From NCBI GenBank assembly GCA_950295325.1, contig OX485804.1, positions 18,292,001-18,356,000 of the forward strand: a stretch of DNA of 64,000 bases. Direction: 5' to 3'. Under the pieces are notes generated by a model. It did no database searches. It saw nothing but the letters and a program-made list of their open reading frames with translations, and had not been told where the DNA came from. The position numbers and the translations under genes are program-made. Below, one piece after another: positions 22,441 through 35,663 of this stretch (positions are counted from its first letter, which is position 1; every line of letters begins with the position of its first letter). Source of the stretch: Polytrichum commune (Eukaryota > Streptophyta > Polytrichopsida > Polytrichales > Polytrichaceae).

Positions 22441-24301
22441 TATATTAGCACATACCCAATCACCGGCAAAGCATGTGGCATTGCAAAACCAAACAAAGGT
22501 GAATCAATGCATATTTTAAAAACAAAATGAAAACAAAATGAAATCAAAGTGTCTATGAATGCAATGTGGTTGCACACGTGAATGCAAAGAACAACTTGCG
22601 CCATGGGATGTTGGCACGTGTATATTGACCTAGATTTTGTTATAGCATTGGCCAAACAACATTGCAACCACCTAAATTCAAGGGCACATCATGGAATTAT
22701 AATGATATTGCATATCTTAGAGCTCCAAAACTCAACCATGCAGGTTCCACATCAAAGACACTTGAAGTTCAATGTTTGGCAAATTTCAAATACAATCGAA
22801 TCCTAGTGTTTAGTCAACACATTTGATGAACCACCTCCATGCTATGAAATGTCATGTTGCTTGGTTTGATATATACAATAATACGATTAGTACCAAATAC
22901 GAAGCAAATGACCGAGGGTTTGATGGCCACTTCCTATTATGTAGCTTGCCTTAATCATAGTTGCCTAGTCATTATTTAGGGTAGCAAGTGCCATGATACC
23001 CAACCTTTGATACCCTTTGATACTATTGAGCGCTAGTAGTGAGAAGGTAGTGATTCACTGATGCAATTGCTGCCACTAATGGCAAGCATGAGCCCAACCT
23101 CAGCTAGTCGGCTAAAAATAAGTAGCTACTCTCGGCCCAAAATGGCATGCCTGACCATATAACATGGTATCTTCCTGGGCCAGTGACCTCCATGTCATAA
23201 GACAATGTTGTTCACATAAAAAAACCTGGTTGTTAGAGGCGAAATGGAGGGCTTTTGAAATTTTGGAGCCATTTGCCTGTCCTTTTCACCCAATGATGTG
23301 GGTCAAATTCATGTTGGATCTACTAGTTAAAGAATAATATTGGTATGATTCTCGAATAATCTCTAACATATTCTTGGTTCCGCCCAACATCTATCCTAAG
23401 CTAAATAATGTTAGTTGACTACTAAGAGGTTATTTATTATCCTAAGTCTACTCATACATGGTGTAGAAACCATGAGAGAGATAGACCAACCTCTAGTGTT
23501 GACATGGAAAAAGGACGCTTCACTTTGATAATACCCATGAGCTCATATTGATCTCACAACGGGGTTACTTGAACGCAAAGATCATATGTTTAATACTATT
23601 GTTGGAAGAGATGCAAGAATTGTGAACATTTGGCTTTATGTGCCATGACGTTGCTTGTTGGCACAAAGCACTTGGGTTTAACATCGGATCATTGCTGTTA
23701 TGGTGTATCCATGATTTCCCCACATACATATTGATAGCCGGAACTACTAACAAAGGATATGGCACAACCACATCTATTCATATATTCATACACTTCAAAA
23801 AAATGTTTTATTGTGTGGTTCCCATTGAGTTATTAATTTTTCTATTTCTTTTCTTTTTAAGTGTTCATGTTAGTAGGTCCTCATCCAGTTTACCAATTGC
23901 GTTAGCATTTCAACACACACTAAATAGGGTCATAAGTGTGACCTTCTCAATAATGTACCTTATCATGTTGATTTACAATTCCAAATTACTAAGATAAGTC
24001 AATTTCATTTCTTGACATGTGGAGACATGTAGAGCTATGTGCATATGTCATTGTTGTCCAAGTGTGTGTACCTTTATTATAGCATATATTCCATACAAAA
24101 AAAATGGGCTGAAAGACAATTACAATAACACTATGAATCGATATAAGGGATGTTTACAAAATGTTGGGAAAGTTGTGTTAGCCACATTAATGAGCCTATA
24201 AATATTGTAGAATAACTATATATTTTGGAGCACGTACAATTACATGTACTTTGATGTGTGCAGTTAGCTAGGTTGCCTTTGCAAATAGGATGTCTCTTTA
24301 T
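22441..24301. other. AT-rich interval without gene
   Basis: No coding or RNA feature can be supported. Confidence 0.5.
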
Positions 24302-24545
24302 GGAGAGAGGGAGTTATTGTATACGAGTGTACCTTTCCCCCATCTAACACAAAAAAATGAACCCCTATAGGTTTGTTGCCGATTCATATTAAATGACCTT
24401 GAGTCAACTAATTTTGTTAGCTTGAAGCTAATTACAGTGTCAACTCAACTAAAAAATGCTAACCTTGAGGCTACAAACTATTTCAAAGCTTTCAGTTGGA
24501 TGAATGAGAAGTATGCTCGTATTCAAAATTTCCCTCTCTTTCCTC
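24302..24545. mobile_element. MITE family D, copy 2
   Basis: The termini GGAGAGAGGGAGTTATTGTA and the complement of AATTTCCCTCTCTTTCCTC form inverted repeats. They continue through ATACGAGTGTACC and the complement of GAAGTATGCTCGTAT. This copy lacks the inserted MITE found in the 42.7-kb copy and so serves as an empty-site comparison. Confidence 0.75.
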
Positions 24546-24724
24546 TTTATATTTGCAACTTACCTTGCGCCAAAACCAAATCACAAAACTTAAGAATTTG
24601 ATTTTTCATCCATATATTAACCAAAGTTTTTTGTTTGTTTGAAGTAGTTTGTGTTGTGATACCAAATATTCAAAATAATATAGAATGTTGATAAAATATC
24701 ATGAGGCAACCTAATTATACATAT

Positions 24725-25104
24725 TAGGGTTGGTTCGCATGGGTCCCAAGTCCCACTATATGTTAGCAAGTCCTAACATGGAGGCAAAGCCTCAACTTAA
24801 AAACCTCGGGAAAACATTAAAACATTGCTATTTATCATTAAAGTTGGATCTGTATTATTTCATGCAAGAATATTCAGGGGACTTGGGTTGAGAGTTGGAT
24901 TTGTCTTGTTGCTCGACCCAACTCTCAACACAAGTCCCAAGCCTAGCCTCCAAAAAGTGTTGTCATGCAAATATCCATGTCATACTTGGGCCTAGGACTT
25001 AGGACCCCATGTAAAGTGGTAAATCCCAACTTCCATGTTCTTAACAGTTGAGATTGCACGGATTGACCTCAACTGGACCTAGGACCCATGTAAACCGGCC
25101 CTTA
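24725..25104 (+). mobile_element. hAT-like MITE family E, full copy
   Basis: The start is TAGGGTTGGTTCGCATGGGT and the end is the complement of TAAGGGCCGGTTTACATGGG, so the inverted termini carry a hAT-like TAGGG/TAAGGG tip. It contains an internal hairpin (GGACTTGGGTTGAGAGTTGG near 24884 against its complement at about 24908-24935). It abuts family C copy 2 without a gap. A partial copy lies at 8085-8275. Confidence 0.75.
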
Positions 25105-25610
25105 TGGCCACTTCACACACGAGTCAAGAGCCATGACCATGAAATTGTGAGAGCCAAAAGAAAGTGTCCAAAGGTTGTCCAAAGACACCTCCAAAATCAT
25201 GTAGTGTGGTTACAAATCCTCATGTGTAGTGTGAAGCCACATGTGACCCAACCCTCAACCATGTGCTATTTTAAAGGATTTCTATTCATGCAGGTCCTCA
25301 CACATGATAAAATAAAATAAGTCAACGGTTTGTGAACGTTCAGAGTGCCATGGTTTCCCAGTTTTGTGTTGAAACCTACCTCGGAGAGGTGGTTAATGAA
25401 AATAATCCAAACGACCATGAAACATGCTCCATTTGATGTCATTTAGGAATCCATGTAGGCTTTACATCCATCTTGCATTCACGTACTCCATTGGTCCCTC
25501 AAGCGTAGTGTGAAGTAGCGAACTTGGACCGGCTCCGCCTTTTCCACCAATGAGAGTGCTTGAAGTGATATGGTCACGGGCTCTCAGTCTCGTGTGTGAA
25601 GTGGCCCTTA
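25104..25610 (+). mobile_element. hAT-like MITE family C, copy 2
   Basis: It runs from GGCCACTTCACACACGAGTC to GTCTCGTGTGTGAAGTGGCC followed by CTTA, so both termini are largely present. The body is collinear with copy 1. It lies directly against family E, and the two share the boundary bases CCCTTA. Confidence 0.85.
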
Positions 25611-27519
25611 GTGTAGAGATTTGCGGCTATAGAAGAGTAACAAAAGCCAATGGCGGTTCGATGAGTGGCTATGCTCTAAGAAGAGAAAGGGCGCTTGGAG
25701 TAAGTTCCTGCTCCTCTTCCTGAATGACTATTTTGGTTGAATAATATATAATCTGGTCTTTGGTCTTAGCGGCAGATTTTTGAACTAATTCCGTCACTTG
25801 TCCTTAATAAAGAATGTCAGAGTACGTGAATCGTGAGGGAATAATACTGTAAGTTACATAACTTGCAATAAGTCAAAAGTCACCGTTGTGGCCCATTCCT
25901 GTGTAAATTTAGTTATTTCCTCTGCCATTAACAATTCATTTGGAATGTTTTTTTATTTAAGGAGGTACAATACTTCTCAAAATGAAAAATAGTTATGAAC
26001 TACTATGCGCACTTAGTATATCACACTAATTCTATCGAATGAGAAATTGGTGTGGTATCATGACCTTGTGGGTAGGCTTACATTGTAGCTCCTCGACAGT
26101 CAACTTTTCAGCACCAACAGTCCAAGAGATTTTCTACACGAATCCTTTAATAATTGATTAAGATGGGCCATGACCAATTGGAACACAATCTTTGTCAATT
26201 TGAGTTGAATCCACCAAGCTAATCTGGTTCATTTCTCCCACTTGGCATATTAGCTCGGTTGAGATCCATATGTAAATGTTTTTTTTTAAATCCATTTGAA
26301 TAAATTTTTGGTTTGGTTTTTTGTTTTTTTCAACTAAATTACATTACCTCGCCAAAAACCCAAATTTATCTTTAGCAAGAATTGGACATGGTTCAAATGC
26401 CCCCCCCCCCCATCAGTTAGAGGCTAAGGATTTACAATCCCTCGAACCATCAAAGTCTTCAAAGACTTCAGGATTTCGATGATTAACAAATTCATCTTGC
26501 ACATATATTCTTATACATATGACATGCAATAAAACACAAACCAACAACAAAACTAGTGAATACAACAATTCGTGTTATGAATATATTCATAGACTCATCG
26601 ATCATAATACCAAAGAACCTTGAATATTGAACCTAATCTAAGATTATTTTCTTAAATTGATGAAACAAAAAACCTCACCAAAACTTCTTCTATCATGATA
26701 AAGTATCTCCGTCATATTAGTTTTTACCTTCACAAATAAAGAGCATAAAGTTGGAAAATATTGAAAGAGAATAATTTCTTTCCCTTTGTAATAGATTATT
26801 TGGAACAAATAATGCATGACTTCATCACATCCTTCAATATGTCGTCCACATTGTCCAAGTCAAACACCCGTGCTCTCTATTCTTCCCATGGTCTTTAAAG
26901 ATTGATATTCAAATATTAATACTACCCGTAGTGGCAAAGGTTGATCTCCATTCTTTTTGTCTACAAATTTTATCAAAAATCTTATCCGTTACACAATCAA
27001 ACTCAATCTAATCAAGTTTAGTATATCATGTGTCCATTCCACTGACTCGCAACAATTTACAGTGGAGTCAAATCTAGACGAGAGTTACAACCTTCAGATG
27101 ATGACGATATTTGAATAGGTGTTGTGCCATCATTGTTGTCCTCACATATAAACCCATAATCATGTATTTTAGAAAATTTATGAAAGATACAAACTTGAAC
27201 TTTTTGGATGAGAAACTCGATATGATTGGCTTAGATCTCAAAGGAATTATTATTATTATTATTATTATTGGTGGAAATTTGCATGGTAAAACTATATTGA
27301 TTTGTGATCAACCCATAAAAATGTCTATGATCAACCTATGATGTAAAAGTTTGAGGATAAGCATTCATGAAATTTTATGATCAAGCTCTTGGAGGCGAGG
27401 GAGGAGTTCCAAGTTCTAAAACATATATATTGTTTTGAAAATTTGGATCATTCAAATGTTCCGTGTGGGTTGAAATTCAACACCATCAAACATTGTTGCC
27501 TAATAGGGTAATGTGTAGA
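25611..27519. other. AT-rich interval without gene
   Basis: Nothing coding is recognised. It includes a C12 run (26400-26411) and an (ATT)n run (27246-27269). Confidence 0.5.
27246..27269. repeat. (ATT)n microsatellite
   Basis: Eight tandem ATT units. Confidence 0.9.
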
Positions 27520-27830
27520 GACCCTCAAAGAGGGACAAAACTGTGGTGTGATTCTTCTTTCTTTGAGAAAACTTTCTATTAAGAGCTCACTAGCTCGTCA
27601 TACATTGGAGTCTATTTTGAAAGTTGAGATTTTCTTTTGGGACCTCCTTTTCCCATCTCTCAAACTTTTAGATATTTAATATCTAAAATAAGGTATGCGC
27701 ATGGAGCTCGCTGTCATAAATCCTAGACCAGTCTACGCAAGGATAGCTTTCCCCACCCATTCTAGTACGACAAGCTAGAAAGCCAATTTTCACAACCCAA
27801 CACCACTCTTTGTGAACGGTGAGTTAAGCA
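27520..27830 (-). repeat. Dispersed repeat family J, copy 3 (inverted)
   Basis: The reverse complement aligns with 9361-9700: a TGTCGTACTAGAATGGGTGG block, a CCTTGCGTAGAC block, a GCATACC end and an AACTTTCAAAATAGACTCC block. It is diverged and non-coding. Confidence 0.5.
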
Positions 27831-30800
27831 TTGAGAAGTAGAGACCAAAAAAAAAACTAGGGTGGCTTTGTGTTAATTCTCATAAACTTAAGGGATTGGG
27901 ACTAAACCATGAATGGTGTCATAACCTTTACTTCACAAATGACTCTAATCTTGGATAAATGAAGCACGCATAATAACCTCATTTTTCTTCACAAATTTCT
28001 GAACACGTCCTGCAATATGATTTGGGCGAACCAACCCATACACTCGTTCCTTGTTAGATGCCTAAACCCTTGCCTCCAAGGAACCAGTGTACGGGTCGGT
28101 TCGCCCTAGCCCTACAATATGTAACCATATTGTAAATAGTGTGGGGACGGTGGACTATTCCTTCATATGCTCTCAAGAGCGTGACTAAGTCGAATTTTGA
28201 GATACTAGGTGGAATGACTCGTAATTTGTTTTGTTTAGGTTGACAAGTGTCGCTTAAATTGGTGCATGGCATTCCCAACCACAACTGCTTCAAGGGGCTC
28301 CGATTCATAACTCTTGGGGAAGTTGTCATAGGGGAATGTGAGTCTAAATCGAGCACATCCGGGGAAGAAACATTATTTAATGATAACAAGTTTTAGCAAT
28401 GTACGACAACCTTAAATTTGCATTCCAAGACAAAGATATAAGCTCAAATTTTAGAAGATTTTGACTATATGATCGGTGGTTGTTTTAGTTTTACGCATCT
28501 TATTATTTGGCATATCGTCGATCAAGGTCAAGTTATAACACGTTCTCAACCACGTATATTAGTACGGCCGTACCAATATGACTCGTGTCCTTTTGTAATG
28601 ACATATAAGACATACAACCTTCATTTTGTTTTTTAATTAGGATGCATGTATTTGAGTGCTATATGGTTTGCAATGGCTCAAAGAATGGAGAGCATTCATC
28701 TAGAAACCCATCCACCCTGTCATAAGAAAAGAAAAAAAGAACGTTGCTATTTGTTTTACAATGGCATGCGATGTCCGTTTGCCAACTCCATTCCATAGTC
28801 ACGTGACCATGGGGCATCTACCTTATCACAATTTATGCCAACCAAATAATCGTGCCATTGTACTTAAATTAACAAACTCAATGGTCAAACTCGTATTTCC
28901 ACGCGGGGATTCTACACGTCTTGTCCAGTTGTGGTACGTTACATTGGACTCTTTAGGGAAAAAAATCCTTTTTTAAAAACAAAAAAACTCACTTTAGGGT
29001 TCCTACAACATATGTAGTGACTTAATAGAGGTTTGTAGAGGATTGGACGACGAGTGATGTACATGTGCACCAAAAGCTAGGCAACGACAGCAAGAGCTTT
29101 ATGGTGTCTACGTAAACTCATCCATTGTGAAGGTAAAAATGCAGTGAATCGTATCGTAACCTATAAGTGAATATCTTCATTTTCTTTGAATCCATAAATA
29201 GCATGTAAAACCCAAAATGAGTGCAGAGGAGTGAAGATGGAATGCATCCGTTCTCAATCATGTATGAGGGACTTGTTTTTTAAACTAGAGCCCCTTCATA
29301 TCCAAAGGATGATTTCGAAATAGATGCCACAATCCTAGGCCGGCAACGACAATGTCGAGAAACTAGGTAACTACTTGAAAGCTCGGTCCGTGTACGTACA
29401 TGCCTACCTTATTCCTCGAATGAAGAAACGAGGCTCCATCATGTTGCTCAACTAAACCTAAGTCGTGTGAACCAATAAGATGATCATTAATTGTAGGTTG
29501 AATATATTCAATTTCAATCACTTTGAAATACTTGTAAAAAAAATTAAAAAAAATCATTTTGTGGAAATGATTTGAGGTTTCCTAGCAAGGAAAATAACAA
29601 CATCGATGGCGCAGGCCAACAGTCACCCAAGGAAAGGAGGAAGGAAAGCATGCATTCAATCAAACAACGAATGATTAACCCTAGACCCGGACCTTTTGAC
29701 CTCCACACAACTCGGAGGCCTATCTGGATAAGGTAGACGTGCTTGATGCAGTTTTCAATCTTCAATGAACATCTATTATATAGGTGGTGTCCGCTTGGGT
29801 GTAAATTCAAGACCAAACACCAAAAACACATGAAACGGGAGTGGATTACATGTTCTATTTTTGTTAATCATTCTAGATTTGGTTGTTAACATAACTGGAG
29901 AGACCTACATGATCATCTATCAACTCATAAGTTCTTGCCTTGTTAAAAAACATGGTGTTCATATAAGCTCGAAAAATTATGAGACAAGTGGTTGTGGGCA
30001 CAATCTGGATTTGCCAATCATTTTGTATTGACTACTTGTTTCATGTCTTATAAGTGTCCATTTAAGACCCATTCACCCCCCCCCTCTCGAGTGTGATGAA
30101 AATAATTGAAGAAACCATGGTGAGCCATTATTCAAAGCATGCTCGCATGCATTAATTGTCTTGTCCCATTTGACTTGCCATAATCACAAGCTTGCTTCAC
30201 ATAATTTGGTGCACTCTCGATTTGAATTTTGTTTATAGGTCCTAAGAGTGTTTCCAATGGGATCACCAACAACATCTCATGGTATAAGTTGACACATGGC
30301 ACAATAAGGACCCCCCATTGGTAGGTTGGCATGTCAATATGTCTTATGGCACATGCACCCAAAACGTACACCTCTAACACTTGGGTGAATCTTTGTGGCC
30401 CCTTTCATGGTCCGGCCCAACTCATGCTCGTGGTTGGGAATATTGATAGTGTGACAATGATTCTCGTTAATCAATGGGGGCATGTCCTCGCCCAATAAAG
30501 AGTCAATTGCCATAAATGGGTGGGGTGTGAAATACTTGACTGGGATAGCTATCAGTCCATGCTCTTCATTGACTGAGGGGCTCTTCGAGTGACCGGTCCA
30601 TGAAGACTTGTGTGAACACTATAAATGACATAGATAAAAAAAAACTTTGTTCATACCAATGCAAAGTTCATTTTCATAATATTTTGAAAGGGGGAATTAC
30701 GTTTCTCAAGTTGTAGTGCATTTGCATATATATATATATATATAAGGTTATTACATTAGATGAGTCTAGTTCATATTAATTGATCTTTGACAAAAAGATC

Positions 30801-32213
30801 TCCCACATGGGATTTCAACAGCTCTCAAGCAAATTAGGCAAGATTGTCATGTTGCAAAGATATGATAATGCACCAATAATCCTTGTTTATTAAAAACCAA
30901 AACAAGCCTACTTTCACTATTGAATATAGGATGTTGTTTCTTTCATATGAATTGTGCAACCAAATAGCTACAAGCTCGTTTGTTTGCCTATTTTGTTTAA
31001 CTTTGTGTTTGTACCTTTCAAAGAAAGAAAGAAACATGAACATCGATGTATATTTAGCATCAACATGGGATGTACGTTCACTACCTCCTATCCATGTCCT
31101 TATGGATATGTAGGTGGGGGTAGCTTAATGCTTGGTTTTTAATAGGTGGACTGGAGGTAATATTATATATTAAGTGTTACATGCATATTTTGTTTAGTGG
31201 TTATTCTAGTGGTATTGGTGTTTGTTTCTTTTCAAGATTTATTTTGTTTAGGATGATGTGTATTAGGTATTAAATAGAAAATTTAGAGAAAAAAGAACAT
31301 TGGTTTTTGGATTTCATTGTTGAGGATTCTGAAATCCAAAAGAATTTCGGTGGTAGTAGTATGGATGGAGCCTATAACCCATGCGGTGATGATCTTTAGG
31401 GGGGAGAACCATCCATCCTTATTGAGTTAGGAAGGGTAGGGATATGTTGTATTCTTCTAGTTTTCATGTGGTGGCTTCTTGCAGGAACATGTCGTTGCAA
31501 TATGTAAACTCAAACATTTATAATTTTAGGTTGAGATTTGGTGAGGCTGGTGGTTGAGCCATGTGCATTGTGCCATGTACACATAGCATGTCTAGGCATA
31601 GTCATGCAAGGGATTTACATCTTGGGAGAGAACATGTGCATGGGAGGAGCCATGATGGGTTGATCTTGTCGGGTGTTCTATTTTGGTGTTTTCATCCGTT
31701 TATTAATGTATTACATCTCACAGTGGGATGGGCTAGTAGGTTGTTAGCTTGTGCATGGACTACCTTGTTATGTCTATTGATATGGAGGTTATTTACATGT
31801 TTATTTCTGCAACATGATAGTAGTTGAAAGCAATTATCACTCTCTTTCAATTTGCATAGGTTACAAAGTGGGCAAATGTTTGTTTAAGAATGTGTTTTTT
31901 AATTTTTTGGTAGTTTCCCATGTATCAACCATAGCGGAATTGCAGTACTTGTGTAATTTGGACATTCATGGTCCATGGTACATCCCAAAATGGGTTATAC
32001 CATTTTAGGTGTAGTTTGTCAATGAGAAGCCATTTTTTTAATTTCTTTTCAATTGGTATTGTGTTCGAGGGGTGTGATAGGAGCACACTTTGGTGTACTT
32101 TTTGTATGTATATTACCTTTCATATTTGAATAGGTGGAGTTCCAAAAGTTTGAAAGGGTCTTGCAACACAATTTAAGACTTTGGTGCATTTTCCATTCAC
32201 TGACAAATAAAAA
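27831..32213. other. AT-rich interval without gene
   Basis: Over 4 kb with no supportable gene. A 111-codon minus-strand frame (28054-28389) and an 82-codon one (30132-30380) have no family signature. A (TA)n run lies at 30726-30744. Confidence 0.45.
30726..30744. repeat. (TA)n microsatellite
   Basis: Nine AT/TA dinucleotides. Confidence 0.9.
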
Positions 32214-32864
32214 TCATGTAAATTCATCTTGGATATGCTCGACTACTTCGACATTTACCCTCCTCTTGACCTCTGTAAGGTATGCATATTCAAATCCAAC
32301 ACAAAACCTAAAATCAACACTTTGTACCACTAGCATACATTTGAAAGTCTTGAATCTATAATTACGATACAAAATGTTGGTTTTGAGTAGGCATACCTTA
32401 AACTCTAAAGGTCCAAGCGAAGTCTCTCCAAAGTCGTGTCTTAACAAATATTCAAAATGATGGATTTGACTGTATGGACGACATATTTGCAAAGTTAAGA
32501 TTGTTCCAATCAAATTTTTATTGTCCAAGAGTTTCAAATCAAAGGATTGTAATGTAAAGAATACGCTAACATGGTCAGGTAGAGGCAGTTGCCCAAACAA
32601 AGAAAATTCTTCTTGACCTTTAGTGGTCCACTTAAGTAAGCATTCACCCTTAACTTCCCGAGAGACCCATTTTGGGTTTATAATTGACACTGGAAGGCAA
32701 CTGCATCCAAAAGGAAGGTCACAATAGATATCATTGTGTTCCTCATGAAACATTCTTGTGAATGGCGACGACCCCATTCCAATATGAGTAAATGGGTGTT
32801 CACAAAAACTTTTTAAAGTTAAGAATGAACTAAGTTTTCCCTTTGTTGATATGTTACTATACAT
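32214..32864 (-). CDS. 216-residue unknown protein, best copy of a dispersed coding repeat
   Basis: The frame is open from ATG (32862-32864) to TGA, long for such AT-rich DNA. Recognisable stretches are HIGMGSSPFTRMFHEEHND, then NPKWVSREVKGECLLKW, then FGQLPLPDHVSVFFTLQSFD, and a C-terminal half with alternating hydrophobic and charged residues. The family is not recognised. Related remnants are the minus strand of 2165-2360 and a short NPKWV-like piece near 46790-46810. A further minus-strand frame just upstream (33065-33247) carries KWVIFQVHVFH, which resembles QWVILQTHVYH in a frame at 37088-37567. Together these point to a multi-piece gene or transposon protein now scattered in decayed copies. 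It may itself be a pseudogene; no splice structure is proven. Confidence 0.35.
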   Translation of the reverse strand: MYSNISTKGKLSSFLTLKSFCEHPFTHIGMGSSPFTRMFHEEHNDIYCDLPFGCSCLPVSIINPKWVSREVKGECLLKWTTKGQEEFSLFGQLPLPDHVSVFFTLQSFDLKLLDNKNLIGTILTLQICRPYSQIHHFEYLLRHDFGETSLGPLEFKVCLLKTNILYRNYRFKTFKCMLVVQSVDFRFCVGFEYAYLTEVKRRVNVEVVEHIQDEFT

Positions 32865-33064
32865 AGCAACATACTATTGTATTGATTGGAAACTATCAAT
32901 TTTCTATGATTTTTTTCCTTACCTTAAAGTGTATATACAATCTTAATGTAATCTTGAAAGTCAGGGTTAAACTTTTATTGTATATGTTTATCATAATTTC
33001 TTGAAACTTAATGATTCTAAACCCGTTACAAAAATCATAGAAATTACTAAATATTACTACTTTA

Positions 33065-33247
33065 TCAATGTGATCTTAAAATCACTAGGACCAACTTCTC
33101 CTTTATGTACAATAAAATTTGAAGTCTAGACGATCTAATACGCTCCATGAACTTAATGGATGAAACGTTGAAGTGAAAAACATGGACTTGAAAGATAACC
33201 CATTTGGCGTTCACCTTAAGTTGAGCGTGGGATTCCCTATGTTGCAA
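33065..33247 (-). pseudogene. Possible upstream piece of the unknown coding repeat
   Basis: A 60-codon minus-strand frame contains KWVIFQVHVFHFNVSSIKF. The pattern WVI-x-Q-x-HV-x-H recurs in the minus-strand frame at 37442-37567. It lies 200 bp upstream of the 216-codon frame in the same orientation and could be an exon of the same unit. The evidence is similarity by eye only. Confidence 0.3.
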
Positions 33248-33249
33248 TT

Positions 33250-35580
33250 GGGATGTGTGATGTCTATCTCTTGATATGTGAGCCCTTGTTTCTAGTAGCT
33301 TCGGGTGCTAGAAAGCTCGAACATCGCATAAGGACACATCTCACTTGAGATTTGGGCAAGTTGAGATGGGTTTTAGTTTATTTTTTTCCTCTTGACATGT
33401 AAGAATTTGAACTTTAACTTAGGTTACACAACGGAAAATAGATTTCTAAAATGAATGTAAATGCATATTAATTACTTGCCATAATAATTCTATAAGTATG
33501 CAAACTTCTACATTCTATGACAATCTTGACCACTAATGCTCTAATTGCTGGTAATATAATAAGATTGTGGTGCTCAAACAAAGATGTCATGCATTTATTA
33601 CACGTATGACATTCATGATGAAACAAAAATGACATAAAATATGTTAGATTTCTCTAGTTATTATTCAAATGCTGACATGGTTGTTATGGATTGTGATCAT
33701 TGTACCATTATCATGCGCCCCAAATTTCACGATGTCTTTAAAAAAAATTGAAATTTTTATCCCAGTTTTTTTAATTCAAAAGATCATGTTCCATTTTGGG
33801 TCACCTTCACATTACATCCTGTTACCAAGGCTTTGCATAAATGGTTTAGGTTGTTCTCTTGACTTCATACCACCTAACGTGACCATGAGAAATCCTAGCT
33901 CGTTTCTTTGGTCAAGTGTGTAAAACAACCCTTAAAGTGTTTCGTGTCTATTATGACCCACTAAACCATGATTTGTGAGCTGCAACGGTGTTATCACTAG
34001 ACTCACAATGCGATGAGATTTCCAACGAAACTTGCAAATGCATTATGGGCTAGAAAAGGAATTGTATAAACAAATCATGGTTGTCATGGGAAGCAATGCG
34101 AACCCAATGTAGGGGTCCTATTGTAAGTGGAGTGTTGTGAGGGATGAAAACGCCTTGATTTTGATATTTATGTTCTTTCATGTGTCCATAATATGGGGAT
34201 TTGGTCCGTTGAGGATGAGGAGTAGAACCCATTGCGTTGAGTGGGCAATGGGGACCTAATGATATGTCCCAAAATATAAATATCAAGTTAAAATCACTAT
34301 ATACAACTTCACATGAGACGTCTCAAATTGACAAGTATCCAATAGTTGTGTTATTCATATTTGTATTAGGTGAAGACATTATTTTTTCATGTGGCTTCAA
34401 GCATGGTAGAGTGGACCAAAAAAATAAAATGCTCCAATGTACTAAAACCATCATTTCTTGATCAAAATGCTTAAAAGTAGTAAAATTGTAATTTATGATG
34501 ATATCATTATGATAAATTTGATTTTGTAAGTATAGATTAAGACATGATTTTAAATCTATTTATTTTTGAAAACATTACACAATTGCAATTTGAATACAAA
34601 TTGATGGAAATACACAACTTCAACCATATGCAACTAGACCTATACTAGGGCCACCAATCAAAGAGTAAGATTGGTTGTTTTATTAGCAAGGGAAGCTAGC
34701 ATGTGAGTGGTGAGCAATAACATGTGAGCAATGAGCAATAATATGATATATGAATTTTCATTTTAAGAATATATTCCTTGAAATTCAAATAGTGTGGCTA
34801 TAAATGAACTGCAAGGGGACATTTGATATTTTAAACTAAACCCTATTACTGTGGAACTCATGCTCTACATCTTGTCGAGGGGTTTATTACCATGTAATCA
34901 ACTTGGTATTAATAGATATGAGAATAAACCCTAATACATTATTATAGCTTGAATGTTAGTAAACATAACTCAAAATAAACTACAATCACGTACATATATT
35001 GAGAGCTCATAAAATGTATATATCAATAATGTAAGGATCTCACATCTCGATCATATATATCATTGACTATTAGTGCTCGACAATAGTTGCAACCCTATAC
35101 AATTCAAGTATGATGCACATGATTGGTGAGCTCGCCTTCCGACACCATGGGAGGTCGAAGGACAAAGAAGCTTGAACATGCCGCGGGGAGAGAGAGAGCC
35201 ACCGGGCCGGTGGCAGTGTGAAATGAACACAGGGGCAGCTCGGGAACGCAAGGAGCCACTCGGGAACGTGAAGGGCCGCCCGGGAGCGCCACAGAGACCG
35301 CCAAGAAGCAGCTCAAGGGGTCCAGGCCAATGATAATGAGCCAAGGTGGCTAACACCCGTAGTTATAGGACATGTGGGGGAAATGATTAAGGACGGATGA
35401 ACTTGGGATGAAAATGTAACCACGGGATCCCAAGAGTTATGTAGTCATTAGAAACATATTAGGGAGGATAGATTTAGGATTATAGACTTAAGACGTTTGA
35501 TCCAGGCTATTAATAGATACAGTCCTAAAATTAGCCGAGCTAACATTTACAAAATTCTTACCAAAAACTAGATGTGAACT
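33250..35580. other. Interval without gene
   Basis: AT-rich apart from a GC-richer island at 35130-35330, where several frames are open on the minus strand without domain features. Confidence 0.45.
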
Positions 35581-35582
35581 AC

Positions 35583-35590
35583 TATATAAG
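35583..35590 (+). promoter_or_regulatory. TATA box, possibly of an LTR
   Basis: TATATAAG lies in the context CTACTATATAAGGAGGCC and is followed about 80 bp later by the 19-bp tandem array. The layout resembles the U3/R junction of an LTR, but no matching second LTR, primer-binding site or coding region is seen within the window. Confidence 0.35.
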
Positions 35591-35663
35591 GAGGCCTACT
35601 AAAGGGCCCTAATACACTTCATTCGCTCAAGCAAATTTTACATGAGTGTCAAGAGACCTCAAG

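Noticed and set aside
22122-22667. 181-codon minus-strand open frame
   Set aside because: It runs through the CA/G/AAAC microsatellite, giving Val-Cys repeats; no domain and AT-rich flanks.
28054-28389. 111-codon minus-strand frame
   Set aside because: No recognisable family, atypical composition and no paralogue seen in the window.
35060-35356. 98-codon minus-strand frame in a GC-richer island
   Set aside because: Several overlapping frames are open at once, with no domain or splice context.
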